From contig OZ007514.1 of NCBI GenBank assembly GCA_963931865.1, positions 3,172,027 through 3,236,026 of the forward strand: 64,000 nt of DNA, in the 5' to 3' direction. The notes under the pieces were generated by a model. The model was given only the letters and a program-made list of their open reading frames with translations. It was not told where the DNA came from and did not search any database. The DNA comes from Axinella damicornis. Taxonomy: Eukaryota; Porifera; Demospongiae; Axinellida; Axinellidae. Positions 10,998 through 22,596 of this stretch are shown in pieces (positions within the stretch are counted from its first letter, which is position 1; each line of letters opens with the position of its first letter). The translations under genes were made by a program, and so were the position numbers.

Positions 10998-13900
10998 CTA
11001 CCTCGGTTCAGGATTAGCTGCTTCATATCGGTTCATATTCACAGGATACCGCATGTTGGCTCCACTATTCTTTGTATCGTACGTCTTTACATAGTACATT
11101 TCCCTCCATACCAAATTTTTCTCACAAGGTACCTCTTCGAGCACGACTGCTCGCAAGTCGTCGACGGAATGATCTCCAGAGTTAAAAAACTTCACAAGCT
11201 TAGTGTTAGCTTCCCCTTTTCTGATGTTTCTTATGTGTGCTTGGATACGTGTCGAAAGCTGCTGCTTTGTCTTTCCAACATACACCAGCTCCTCTGTTTT
11301 AGCGCTGTATAATCCATAGACAACGCGCAATGTTCTCCACCTTTCACTGCTTGGAGGGGGGAGTTGGATAGTTTTCCCGTTTGGAGTTGGAATTTCAGCT
11401 CTTGGTTGGTACCAATATGGTGGACGCTGGTGTGCTTGCTTACGCTGTTCTTGTATGCGTTGATCTGGATTACTGTCACGCTGAGTCGTCTTGACTACTA
11501 GAGCTGCAGCTGCGGCAATGGCTATGCGTCTGCCACTCTTACCACCTCCTTTGCCATCACCTCCACCACCTCCACTTTTTCCACCACCTCCACCTCCACC
11601 ACCTCCACCTCTGCCACCACCTCCACCTCCACCGCCTGCACCTCCCCCACCTCTGCCACCTCTTCCACCACCTCCACCTCCACCGCCTGCACCTCCCCCA
11701 CCTCTTCCACCACCTCCACCAAACCCAATTCTGCCTCCTCCACCACCTCCACCGCCACCTCTGCTACCACTACTTGTAGCACTGCCCAAGGGAGCATCTC
11801 CATGGCCTCCACCACTATGTGACTGGTACACATTATGAAATTTGTTCAAATGAGGTTTGTATGCTGAGGATGCTTTAGCAGGATACAGAGTCGTAAGTTT
11901 ACTACTTAGGCTGATCCCAACACCCCCACCAGATGAATAAGTTCCACCAGCAGGAACAGAACGAGCAGAAGGAGCTCGGAAATAACTTTTGTCTGACCGG
12001 TTCTGGAACGATGCACCGCTATGCCGTACAGGCACTGCACGTGCACGAGAAGGAAGCTTAGGAACTCTTCCATGTTTGATGTCAGGTGCAATCAGCACCC
12101 CACCATAGCACATTCTAACACAATCCGTGTTCTCTTCTTTGAGCAAAGCTGCTGGCACCCACTTGCAAGGGTTTTTGTCTGGTTGGGGAGAAGATGCTGT
12201 CATACTGTTGACTTTTCGCTGGAAAGCATGGTATTTCTGCTGATGCAATTCAACCACTTGTCTCTTAACGTCTTCATGAGTGGGCAGTGGGAGGGCAGAG
12301 CAGATCAGGTTTCTTAGTTCGGTAGTTGCAGTTGAGCTCCTGGTAGAAAGCCATCGGCGAACCAAAGTTCGTAAGTTGCTTCTTGATATTCTGTGTTCAC
12401 ACAGCTGCATAAATCCATCAACAACTTGTGATAAAACATTGTCATCTTTGGTACGAAGTGCTTTAAGAGCGTAGGGTTCAACATCAGAGTAGGAGGCCTG
12501 ACTTCGAACATGGTAAGGTAATTCATTCATCAAAGTCCGTGTGAGAGAAGACACTTCACTCCTATCATCAGCTGCAGGCCAGGTACCAATATCTCGACCA
12601 AGTTTGCTTAGGATTTCACTAATTTGGGTTTGATGGTGCTGACGTGCATTTTGCTGAATTTCTGTGAGTAGCCTTCTGGGAACCTCAACTCCAATGCCGT
12701 TTGCTTTGTTCTTCATGTCATCCATCAAACCTCTTAGAATTATACCAAGTAGCTGCAGTTTGGCTAATTCACGGAGACGAGCAAACATGGGGAAATGGAG
12801 TCCAAGCTCATCGTAGTGAGCAGTAAGATCATCCGCAAATTTGGCCTCTGGACTGTCTGGGTCAGTTTCATTTTCAGTGTCTTGAAGCTTTCCATCTGGG
12901 CCAGGAAGCAATGGATGGCTACAAATCTTCATTTTGAGATCACTGAGTCGAAATTCAAGCTTGGAGCCATCCTGGTTATCATCGTACACCAACTGTTCAG
13001 CTTGTATCCAGAACCGGTTGATGTTGGAAAGAGTATTGCCTCGTTCTGCTACAGGCTTCACTGCCTCTTGAAGATGCGGCGGCAGATTCTTTGTCAAACC
13101 CTCTTTGCAAGGTCGCTGGTTGAATGGTGGTTTCGCAGACACTTCCGCTCCAACACTGAAAGATTTAAGGAGGTAGTCAGTTTCAAACATAGTATGAAGC
13201 AATGGAGTTTTCTGGAGTTTCTCAGTCTTGTACCGAAATTGCTGGAAGGGATGAAAACGTTGATTTTCATTGGGAGGATCAAGACTGAAAAAAATCGGAT
13301 ACACCTCAGTTGCATCCAGTTGAAGAACAGTCTGGACATCTTCCATTGAGAACAAGCCAACCTTCCCTTTTGAACTGTTGGCTGGGATTGCAATTATCTC
13401 AATGGATGGATGATCTGAATCCAAATTAAAGGCAAATCCCTTCAGCTCCGCAAATTCCATGTGCATTCCAAGATATGGCTGTTGGATCAGCCATCCATCA
13501 CTGTCACGAGGGCTTAGGGGAGATTTCATGCGATTAGCTACATCGTTCCATGTCCATCCCCTCTCACGAAGCATCTCTTCCATTGCTCGAGCGCGAGCAC
13601 CATCGGGGTCGTCAAGGGGGCAGGTGTAGCGAAGATCATTCTCATAAAGCTGATACAGCAATTCTGGGGGAGTCATTGGCCACTTGTCTCTGCTGACATC
13701 CTGCAAACCAAGCAAGAAATCCTTATGAAATTGACCAGTTTTGATGCTGATCAAAACAGCTTCGGACAGTGGTACAGAAGGAAAGTGCCAGACGGGGCAG
13801 AATCGACAATTGTAGGTCATTAATTCAAGCAAATTGGTAACCAGTTCAACATCTTGTTTAGTCCCAAAACGTTCGGTGACTGCAAGCTGCATTGTTTGCA

Positions 13901-16900
13901 TAGCAGTACCCAAACAGAGGCGGGATACATACAGCTGCATGCCAGGGTGAAGACGAAGGTGGGCTACTACGAGTGAGTTATACAAGCACCTCACAATCAA
14001 CTGTTTGGTGGCATATATTTCAGATAAGGAAAGTTTGGAGGATGAACTCTGCAGTTGCTTCAAGAGCCACATGGCTGCATTCAGAAAGCATAAAGCTACC
14101 TCCGCAGGATGGGAACATGCAGGAACATAGTCAATGTATGACATGGCGGCGTCCTTGGCATCCCATTCACCTTCATCAACCTGAGAAATTACAGCCTTTT
14201 CAAACTTCACATGACCTTTAATGTTTAATCCAGTGACAGTTAGCTCGGGCCAGTTGCGATTAAATGGTGGTGTCGTCTCATGCTTCTGAGGGAAAAGTGA
14301 CCCAAACCTGCCTCCAAGGACAGTGCTGCTAAGCAAGCGCTCACCTCTCGAGGCTTCCTTGAATGAGTCAGGTGGGAAGAGCAAGGAAGGATCTTTAATT
14401 AGGAGACTAACAAGCACATCAGCTACTGCCTCTCTTAACCACTCATCGTGGTGGCTACCGTACGCTGCCTCCTCTATGTCAGCTAGGCCATCTGAAACTC
14501 TCTTCTTTAAGATCTTGGTAAGTCCACGGAAGAAGATGAGAGCACATCGATCTGCATCAAGCATCCGATCAAGGAAGCCATTTTTGGGAGCTAGGAAATG
14601 CTCTAGAGCAAGTACAGTTGTGTTTTCCAGGTGTGGCAGGAAGCTACTGCTGATGGCGCTGTCCTCATCCAGCACTAACGCTAGAAGGTCTTCACACTCT
14701 CTTTTCTGCCATAAATCTTCCATTTGGGAGCAGAGATGCTGAACTTCAAGTTCATGGATACGTTCCTGTTGCTCTCTCAGTAAATGCAAGGAATCATTTG
14801 TGTCCCTTTTGAGCGTAGTGCAGCTTGGGATCTCAATAGAGCCGCTATCCAAACAGCTGGCCTGCTCAAATGCTAGGTTGCAGCTGTCTTTTGCTGCGAG
14901 GAGAAAATTCCACTGGATTTCAGGGTCATCATTGGTTTCATCCGCCATGCTTTTGAATATCTGTGCTGAAAGAACATACGCACCAAGGATTTCCCTGGTA
15001 TCTTCTGAATGCTGCAACACAGTAGCTACAAAAGGCATTGCGAGCTCTGGCAAGCCATTACGAAATAGGCCTTGGGCTACCCTGATAATGGGCTTAGTGG
15101 TAGAATGATCACCGAGACACAAAGCAATATTCAAGCAGCCCATTGCTGCCTTGGCAGACTTGACTGTTCCAACTTCAATAAGGCGAAGACTGGACTTTGT
15201 CCAATCTTCAATATCCTGTTGTGTGAACCGTTGGAGACAAGTTGAACAAATAGGCTCAGCTTTGTTAAGCTGAAGTCTTGGCAGCACAACTTGCTTTGGA
15301 GGGCAATCCTTACAAAACTGTGATTTGCAGTGATAGCAAGTGTGCTTTGCCTTGCGGAAGAGGTTTAGTTTTTTAGCACAGCCACTGCAAGTGCTTTGTG
15401 CTTGAGTCTCAGGGCTAGGTTGCTGTACAGCAATGTGAGGCACAAACTTGACCAGATCACTCAGGATTTTGTCTCGACGAAGACTTGTTTGCTCACTTGA
15501 TGTAGTAAAGAAAGAATGAAAATGCTGAAGCGACTTGTCAGGCACGTTTGAAAAGTTCAAAATGGGAACTTGACCATCGAGTGCTGGCAGGGTTTCTCTG
15601 GTGCCAAGTGTTTTGGTCAATTGGAGGATATCCTGCAACTCTTTACTTTGCACATCAACCAATGTGCTCAATTCTGGATTATCCAAACTACTGTTCATTT
15701 CATCAAGCACCTCCTTCAGAGGGGATTGTAATGCCTGGATTTTAGAAGCAGCTGGTGTAGCACTTCGTGTAAGGCTATGGCCTGTAAACGGTAAAGCAGG
15801 AAGCTGTTTGGGGTTTTCGCCAAGATCTCTTCGAAGAATGACATGGAAATTCTGAAGGTTGCGAATGAACCCTGCTTCAAATGAGATTTTAGCATTGTTG
15901 AAATACTGTAAGAATTGCAATGACAGACGTGGACCTGTAAATGGAGAGCACAATAAAATATAATATATTCACCAATAGAGGACCTTAACCCTTTAACCAC
16001 CGAATTCTTCCCACCAAGACAACACATTTTCATGCATTCAGCGCACACCACTTTCGTAGGTACTCCTCTCCCACAGCATTCGCTCCTCAGCGGCCAAACT
16101 TGGTGGGGCCCGCACACATGGAGAGACCCCTCTGGCAATACCGTTAATGATATTCATGACCCCCCACAAGGCCAGCAATCGGAGGTCAAAGGTGGATGTC
16201 AGCCGGATTTTCGCCCAGCATTTCCCTAAACTTGGTCCAGATCTGACTGATGGCACACCTTACACCACCAATTTGCAGGTTTTCTTGAGGCCCTGGGTGG
16301 GGTCTATGAATATCATTAGAATCAAAAATTCTCGGGTCAATGAATCTCATTAAAATCAAAAAAACGCCCACGACAGGCCGAAGGGGGGGCTGCCGCCCCC
16401 CCTTCGAAACCCCCCCCATTGTACGTTTAGTGGGGGAGGCGCGCCGAAATCTGACCAAATTTTTGAGTTCGTGCCTTAAAGTCGTCCCTAGGCCCTCTGA
16501 AGACTTTTTGGTCCCTTTTTGGACTGGCGAGAAGCCCTACAAGTGCATAGGGTCTAAATGACGCCTATAGACGTCAATGGGGCTTAAAGGGTTAAGGCAA
16601 GGAGCACCATGATGCCACACACCCTAAAAAAAGACGCCATGTATAGTTACAGTGGAGAGTGCATGTTAGTCTAGTTCCAGTGCACTTTTTTCTACCACAG
16701 ATGGAATAATATAGCCTCGTTCCCAGGCCTCCGCCCAGACTTTATCTCGCAGCCGTGGAGAAAAGTTCTCCACGGCTGCGAGATAAAGTCTGGGCGGAGG
16801 CCTGGGAACGAGGCTAGGAATAATATACGTACAGGATATCATGCCATCCTCCAAGTCAGTCTTCCATACTGATGGCCAATCCGCTTTTAGCCGCATACAT

Positions 16901-18207
16901 GACCTTTGAACCACCTCACCTTATGGTTGGATCTTACTTGTTGGCAATGTCAGAGCAAGTCATTGTACATGAGGCATAGCTAGGTGCTGGTCGGTTTTGG
17001 CTGGACCACTTTTCCCCCGAGTTAATTAAATTCATCATTCCTGCGTGGGACGAGGCTATCACGCGTAGTTGGCTAGCTGTGTATGTGCTAGAAAATCAGA
17101 GTGAGTGAGTGAGTCCATTGCGAACAGCAGTGATAATTTCATGGCATTGGCACATGACTCGAAAGTGGAAAAAGACTGCTCTCTCCAACACTCAAAAGGC
17201 CTTCCAGCATAGCTAACCAAGCTACTATCATGGCAGCAGACCTGACTTCAAAATCGTGTCACCTCGATGCACGTTATACATGCATAATCAAAGTAGTGCT
17301 CTACTAAATTAATAGCTAGCTACAGTATCACTTGTGTAAGTTACAGTGCAGCAATAGTAGGCTGCATCTGCATTGAACACAGAAAATGGCGTAGAAATGT
17401 TGGGAGAGTGAAGTCATGCATTGCAAGATGGAAAGAGTTGTTTGGTTACAACCTTTATCAGATGAGGAATTCAGTGTGCGCTGATACTTGAGTAAACTCC
17501 CCCACTAATATTTACAAGCACTGAATTCTTTGAATTATCATTGGAAGGATAGTCACGCCACTTTAATAACCAAATATTACTGTCCATAGTAAAAACATAG
17601 CCTATGAATACACCATAGCTATAACTTGACGTCAAACGGTAACCATGGTTTGACCAATGGGATTCGAGCAGTTTACACAGGCTCAGTGCAAGTAGCAATA
17701 TGTAGCGATGTTTGTATGACGTGTCTACACAATAATGGTTGCACCCACAATGTCAAGCATCCACAAAATTGTGGTCTTTTTAAGCATCCTTTTGTGTGTT
17801 GTGCCGTGGAAAGTTCTATGTATGTAGCTATCACAGGTTGTGGGCAGAATGTAGTTTCATAACAAAAAGAACAAACTATAGTTCCGCTTACCTCCTGGGA
17901 GGTACCCGGCTGGGTCAGTCACTGCTTGTCCTTCGTCAGCAAGCTTTTCATCGTAATCCTCTCTCTTTGTGCTGCTTAGGAGGACCGACTTGGCATCATT
18001 TATCTTCTTCATCCATTCTTCGGACGCATCGTTTCCAGTCTTGTCAGGATGATAAACACGTGCCTTCTGTCTGTAAGCTTTGAGAATTTCATTGTCTGTA
18101 GCACCGTGGCGAACACCAAGAATCTGGTAATGAGTGAGCCTGGACGGGTCCACTGTTCGTGCAAATGAATCAGAGCCAGGTATTTGATATTCGAAGTTTG
18201 ATGCCAT
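10998..18207 (-). CDS. J domain / FYVE-like / GIY-YIG multidomain protein, copy 2 (two exons)
   Basis: Exon 1 is 18207..17892 and exon 2 is 15934..10998, with the same splice phases as copy 1, giving about 1750 residues. The protein is nearly identical to copy 1 through the J domain (HPD kept), the four CxxC pairs and the helical region. It differs in a Gly-rich linker expanded by about 48 residues (encoded at about 11540-11765) and in scattered changes in the last 110 residues. All GIY-YIG signature residues persist (VVY, YVGKT, LSTR, AHIR, REMYY, terminal Asn). Both copies are open over nearly 5 kb, which suggests that both are expressed or very young. The 5' gene neighbour on the same strand is NAA38. 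The function is unknown; the C-terminal position of the nuclease-like domain after a flexible linker suggests an effector role, which is inference. Confidence 0.8.
11535..11765 (-). repeat. Gly-codon minisatellite inside copy 2
   Basis: The plus strand reads as iterated CCACCTCCA units, encoding a poly-Gly/Arg linker on the minus strand. Copy 1 has a much shorter version at about 2125-2205. It probably expanded in frame after the duplication, because the reading frame into the GIY-YIG domain is preserved in both. Confidence 0.7.
15989..16591. mobile_element. piggyBac-like MITE flanked by TTAA
   Basis: This 603 bp element begins CCCTTTAACCACC and ends with the inverted GGGGCTTAAAGGG. It is flanked on both sides by TTAA (15985-15988 and 16592-16595), the target-site duplication and terminal triplet typical of piggyBac elements. 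There is no transposase frame, so it is non-autonomous. It sits in the intron of the copy 2 multidomain gene, and the equivalent place in copy 1 lacks it, so insertion followed the duplication. Confidence 0.75.
16712..16816. mobile_element. TAGCCTCG hairpin element, near-perfect 105 bp
   Basis: Both arms of about 50 bp are almost exact reverse complements, starting TAGCCTCGTTCCCAGGCC. The insertion is flanked by the exact 9 bp duplication GGAATAATA (16703-16711 and 16817-16825). It is absent from copy 1 at this place, so it post-dates the segmental duplication. Confidence 0.85.
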
Positions 18208-18979
18208 TTTGCAGCTATAGCTGCATAGCAGCTAACCCCAGTTCAGTTTGGTAGCTATATATCCGTGGGCACTGCTAGCCAATTCTGTAACAGAAGATAA
18301 TTGACCAAGTTAGTTCCCTAGCAAAAATAATATGCAAATCACTGACTTTTTATGTGAGGCATGTATTGTGTGTAGCTATAATTATTATGTCTAGCTATGT
18401 AGATATTATACAAAGCACACATATAACTATACAGCTAGCTCCTTGTCTCAGCTATGAAGACTCACATGCATCAACAGAAGAACTTTCTCTTGCTCGGTGG
18501 CACCGGCAATCAAGCTGGTGCTGAGCGGCTGAGCAAGGGTATTTATGAGTCATGTGCCTCATGAAATGAGAATCATTGGCTTGAAATATGTTAACTATTC
18601 AAGCATGATTGTGCAAGCAGTTCATTGTACTCCTGCATGGAGAATGCTGGACTGAAGTATCCAAACTTGGTGACATTATAACCTTTGGGATATTGCCTAT
18701 TGCTATACTGACATCATTCATTGTTAACAGTATATTTAGGGAGGCAGACATTATAGCTATAATTAAAGACCATCATAATTTCCTGTCGACCACTATATAT
18801 AACTAACTCCGCCCAGCCTACCATACTCCTTCTCATACAAACTGGAGCCACTATTGCAAGCTCAAATTCTCTTCATTTGATCTGTCATGCAATCATCTAT
18901 TATTAGTACTCATAGATGTGATCACTCATAGCCGACTCCTAAGTCCAATGTACTGAAATTATGATTGAAACAGTAGTAC
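18208..18979. other. Intergenic spacer, promoter side of copy 2 multidomain gene
   Basis: The sequence is AT-rich and aligns with 8960-9580 of the other unit. It should contain the promoter of the copy 2 gene and the 3' end of NAA38. No further coding exon is recognised, although a good donor (TT then GTAAGTAC) overlaps the NAA38 stop region. Confidence 0.45.
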
Positions 18980-21900
18980 TTACAATAAACCTGTGCTACT
19001 CTCTACTTCTGATGAAGTTATTTGTTTGAGTTCACACTGAATCTGAGGTGGTTCCAGCTCTGGTTGAGTCAGGTCATGAGAACGTGTCTGAGGAGATTCT
19101 GGTTGAGCACCATACATTTGAGGGGATTCCAGTTGAGCAACTTGCGACTGAGGAGATTCTGATTCTGGTTGAGTCAGATCACCAATATGTGTCCGAAGAG
19201 ATTCCGGTTGAACAACACGCATTTGAGGAGATTCTGGTTGAGCTACATGCGTCTGAAGAGATCCCGGTTGAGCAACACGCATTTGAGGAGATTCTGGTTG
19301 AACAACAGGTGTCTGAGGAGATTCCGATTGAGTCAGATCACCAACACGTGTCTGAGGTGATTCTGGTTGAGCAACATGTGTCTGAGGAGATACTGGTTGA
19401 GTGAGATCACCAACATGCGTTTGAAGAGATTCTGGGGGAGTGAGATCGGTATGCGTCTGATGAGATTCTGATTCTGGTTGAGTCGGATCAGGTGGTGGTA
19501 AAGTGAGATCAGTGAGTGTCTGCAATGATTCAAGTTCTACTGGACTGGGATCAGCATCTGTCGGAGGTGATTCCTGATCTGGTGGTGCTCGAGGTGGTTC
19601 TGAGATGAAACCCTTTGCTATCGCTATGGATACAACATGGTCTCCTGGGACTATTGCCAGTCCCAGAGTCCTCGGCTGTCTCATGTGTCCTCGAGGGTTG
19701 GACTCAATGTCCGCTGCCGAAATGGAGAAGATTTGATAAAGTAATACAGTGAATGCACATTACTAAAAAATATCATAGACTCGGTAGAGTCTATATGTAG
19801 GGATACGACGTACATGCAATACATGCCAATACAAAAAAATCTCTCCAAATCTCAGAAACGGTACACTTATAAGCCTTTATAACCACATACCGTTCATCTT
19901 CGAGTGTTTTCATGACCAACAAGACTCCTCGCATCGCGAAAAACCGTTGCGAAAGTACCACACCAGGCACTTGCAAAACGGGCAAATTGTTTTTCTTTCT
20001 TCTTTCTTTCTTTCTTTCTTCTTTCTTCTTTCAGACGGGCTAGCTCAACGTCGCCTCAATCCCTCATGATGGTTTTCGCACAAAACAGCAGCATTTTACA
20101 CCGAGCAGTGCACCAGCCCATCGCTTTTTGGCAACCTCCAAGTCTTCACCAGGCGGCTACAGCTGCCCACTCAATAACTATGGCTTCATTTGTCACGCCA
20201 TTTTCATGTTTGTACGCATGCGCACTTAAACGATCACTTAGCAACGATACGTAATTATTATTCAAGATCGCTGAATTAGAAGTGCCTTGCGCTGTTGTGT
20301 TACTGTAAGAACTAGACTGAGGTAAATTCTCTGTGCTATAATATTATGTTACTAGACTATGTTCTGTGAGAGGGGTGAATGCCTATCTAAAGACTCAACA
20401 ATGTGTCGCTACTACTGTCTGGTATAGCTATTTTAGCTACACTATACTTAGCAGCTCAGGGAGCACTGGCTTAGTATCCATCCAGAAAAGGGTTGGCTTT
20501 TGAGATGCTTGGGTCTGATTCTTCAGCCATTGCTGGCAGTGTAAATGCCAGAGTCCAGTATGCATGCGCCTGCTGCTAAAAAAAAACACATAAACAATTA
20601 ATAAAAAACATTTAAAATGTAACAGGATGTAGGGATACCAGAACCGCAAAGAGTAAGGAAACAAGGTAGGGATGATCACACAAAACAGTGAAGTATACAA
20701 TCCCCTACATATCTTTTTTCATTATTATGGAAAAAGATCTCTGTAGGGGGTTGTATACTTCACTGTTTTGTGTGATCATCCCTACCTTGTTTCCTTACTT
20801 TTTGCGGTTCTGGTATCCCTACATCCTGTTACATTTTAAATGTTTTTTATTACTTGTTATACATTAGGGATGGCAAGCAATTTCACTCAGTATGAAGGCA
20901 GGCTAGACAACAACCCAATCAGTGTGAGCAGGAGTTTATACTGTCTACATGTAGATGTGAGCAAGACGATCGCGACTTAGAGTGCCCGAGGGAAGTGCAA
21001 GCAAGCCTGTTGCCCTGCAGGGGCAAAATCACGAATGAGAGTGCAGTGTTCTAGCTAGAACCACTTCTATACTTGTGGTTTGGACACATTCTGGAGCAGG
21101 GGAAGTGCAGAGGGTCTGGGAACGAGACTGGCTTACTGCTCTAAATCAGACCCCATCCTTCAATAGGATTTTGAGCACGATTTTTGGGTCGTTACTATTT
21201 TCCAGGATGGGATGGTCTGGTCCTGTCCCACCTGCTAATATTCGGGACAGCTTGAAAGCACACTGCTTGCTTTGCTCCACATAGGGAATAAAGTTAATGC
21301 AGTTTTTGTGGACTCTGCTGCAGTACAGAGCTCGCTGTCTCATAGGTATCTCACTACCTGTGCATTAGCCTCGTACCCGGGGGCTCAGACACCACCATTG
21401 AAACAGAAAAGATAGAACGCCAAAGCAGTGAACAGAGTATTACGACAGTGCAGGATGCCCTACAAGGATTCGCGGAGAGAGACAGAACTCCTCTGAGGTG
21501 CTGCTAATACAACTTTCCTCCCACCACCCCATGTGAAGGAAGGTGTGGTCTCCTATAGTCTCACGTAGCTAGACGCCCAGTTGTCTCCAGCCGATTTCTC
21601 ACAGCATGAACTGGTGAGCCAGCCCACATTCACACGAGAAGGAAGGCAACCATGTACAGCAGCTGAGCCAACTGAAGAGCCTAGCATTTAGTTCCCTTAG
21701 AACTCGGCGTGAATTCAAGCCATCCCAGAAAATAATACCTATGTTGAGTCAAAGGTCAGTCAAGCGATTTGTGTACCGACCACTATTTCTACGTGAAAAT
21801 CATACACATACTACACACAGTAGAGGAGGTTGGCCACCGCATACGTCACGAGTAATTATTGACTTTCTATCATGTGACAAGTGGACGGTTATTAAAAGTT

Positions 21901-22516
21901 ATTGCACGAATAGAAGACCGTTTCTGTGGCTGCTATGGAGTGTTCCCAGTTGGCAATCGTTGAACGCACTTTGCAAAACCGACGAGACGGCACCGAACCT
22001 CCACTTGAGTCTCGCGGGCCAGATGTTTGCGGCACGCGTGGGGACCATCTGGCCCGGGAGACTACTTCCACTCGTTTCTGCCATGCCGCAGCTGAATCTT
22101 GAAGGGCTCGGCCTTTTATAACGACAACAGATGCCTACGCTTCCCTGCGAGCCAGTATGATTGAGCTGGGGCGTGATGGTGAAAACTGTCGAAACAATGT
22201 CTATGGAAAGTACTGTACTTAACATGCATTACGTAATCCATAGTATCGGGTTTCACGTGATTTTAATGAGACCTGATTAAAAAAGGTCAACCTTGGCCGT
22301 CCTCCTCTGTACACACAGCATACCTACTTCCTCCTGGCTAAAGAATTCTTCACAGTTGCCCAGCACAATGTTGCTATCCTTGTCAGTGCAGAGGAAGTTT
22401 CCGTCGATCACCCTTCCGTCACTGATCACCACGCGCATCCTCTTGTTCAGGTACCCGGTTAGCAGCGCTCTCGCCTCCGTCGGATCCATGGCCATGAAGA
22501 TATAGGTGGGCTTCAA
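18980..22516 (-). CDS. NAA38: NAA38 (NatC auxiliary subunit, LSM fold) with repetitive C-terminal extension
   Basis: Exon 1 is 22516..22324 and exon 2 is 19713..18980. The donor (AG then GTATGC) and acceptor (TTTCGGCAG) are both phase 1. Exon 1 encodes the Sm1-type core (LNKRMRVVISDGRVIDGNF, LCTDKDSNIVLG). Exon 2 starts with the Sm2-type strand (RTLGLAIVPGDHVVSIAI). This order matches human NAA38/LSMD1, a small subunit of the NatC N-terminal acetyltransferase. Translation may start at 22516 or at the in-frame ATG 22495. The animal family normally ends soon after the VSI strand; here about 190 residues of QPESPQTHVA-like repeats follow, or alternatively the exon is spliced at GTAAGTAC near 18990. 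The intron (about 2.6 kb) contains duplicated block X. The gene is head to head with CYB5D1. Confidence 0.85.
19060..19440 (-). repeat. Coding minisatellite in NAA38 exon 2
   Basis: Units of about 30-33 bp (plus-strand core gaggagattctggttgagca) are repeated about a dozen times with drift. They encode a Pro/Glu/Ser/Gln-rich tail on the minus strand. The duplicated pseudo-exon at 9583-9994 has fewer units. Confidence 0.75.
19825..20865. repeat. Duplicated non-coding block X (right copy), inside NAA38 intron
   Basis: It is homologous to 336-1420 in the same orientation and includes a CTTT microsatellite (about 19990-20030) and the palindrome at 20591-20862. Its presence to the left of the copy 1 multidomain gene as well as here implies that a repeating unit extends beyond the window. 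Confidence 0.7.
20591..20862. mobile_element. Palindromic foldback MITE (second copy)
   Basis: The two arms (about 120 bp) are near-exact reverse complements, closely matching the palindrome at 1141-1418 but with a shorter centre. It marks the right boundary of block X. Confidence 0.75.
20870..22270. other. Remainder of NAA38 intron, nothing coding recognised
   Basis: This is unique-looking sequence with isolated remnants of the CCCAGG/GGGAAC hairpin family (for example near 21115 and 21365). No exon with conserved coding sequence was found here on either strand. Confidence 0.4.
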
Positions 22517-22596
22517 TTAGGGTGGTGTGCCCACGTGCACAGTTGCTATGGTGACAGAGCTAAGAACGTTATTCCTGAGGCGGGGCGGATCGGAGG
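22517..22596. promoter_or_regulatory. Presumed bidirectional promoter of NAA38 and CYB5D1
   Basis: Only 80 bp separate the outermost ATG of NAA38 (minus) from the ATG of CYB5D1 (plus). The spacer is GC-rich at its right side and has no obvious TATA box. The 5' untranslated leaders must overlap it, so a shared core promoter is the simplest reading. Confidence 0.6.

Noticed and set aside
19048..19404. 118-codon plus-strand repetitive frame
   Set aside because: It is the antisense of the minisatellite coding the NAA38 tail.
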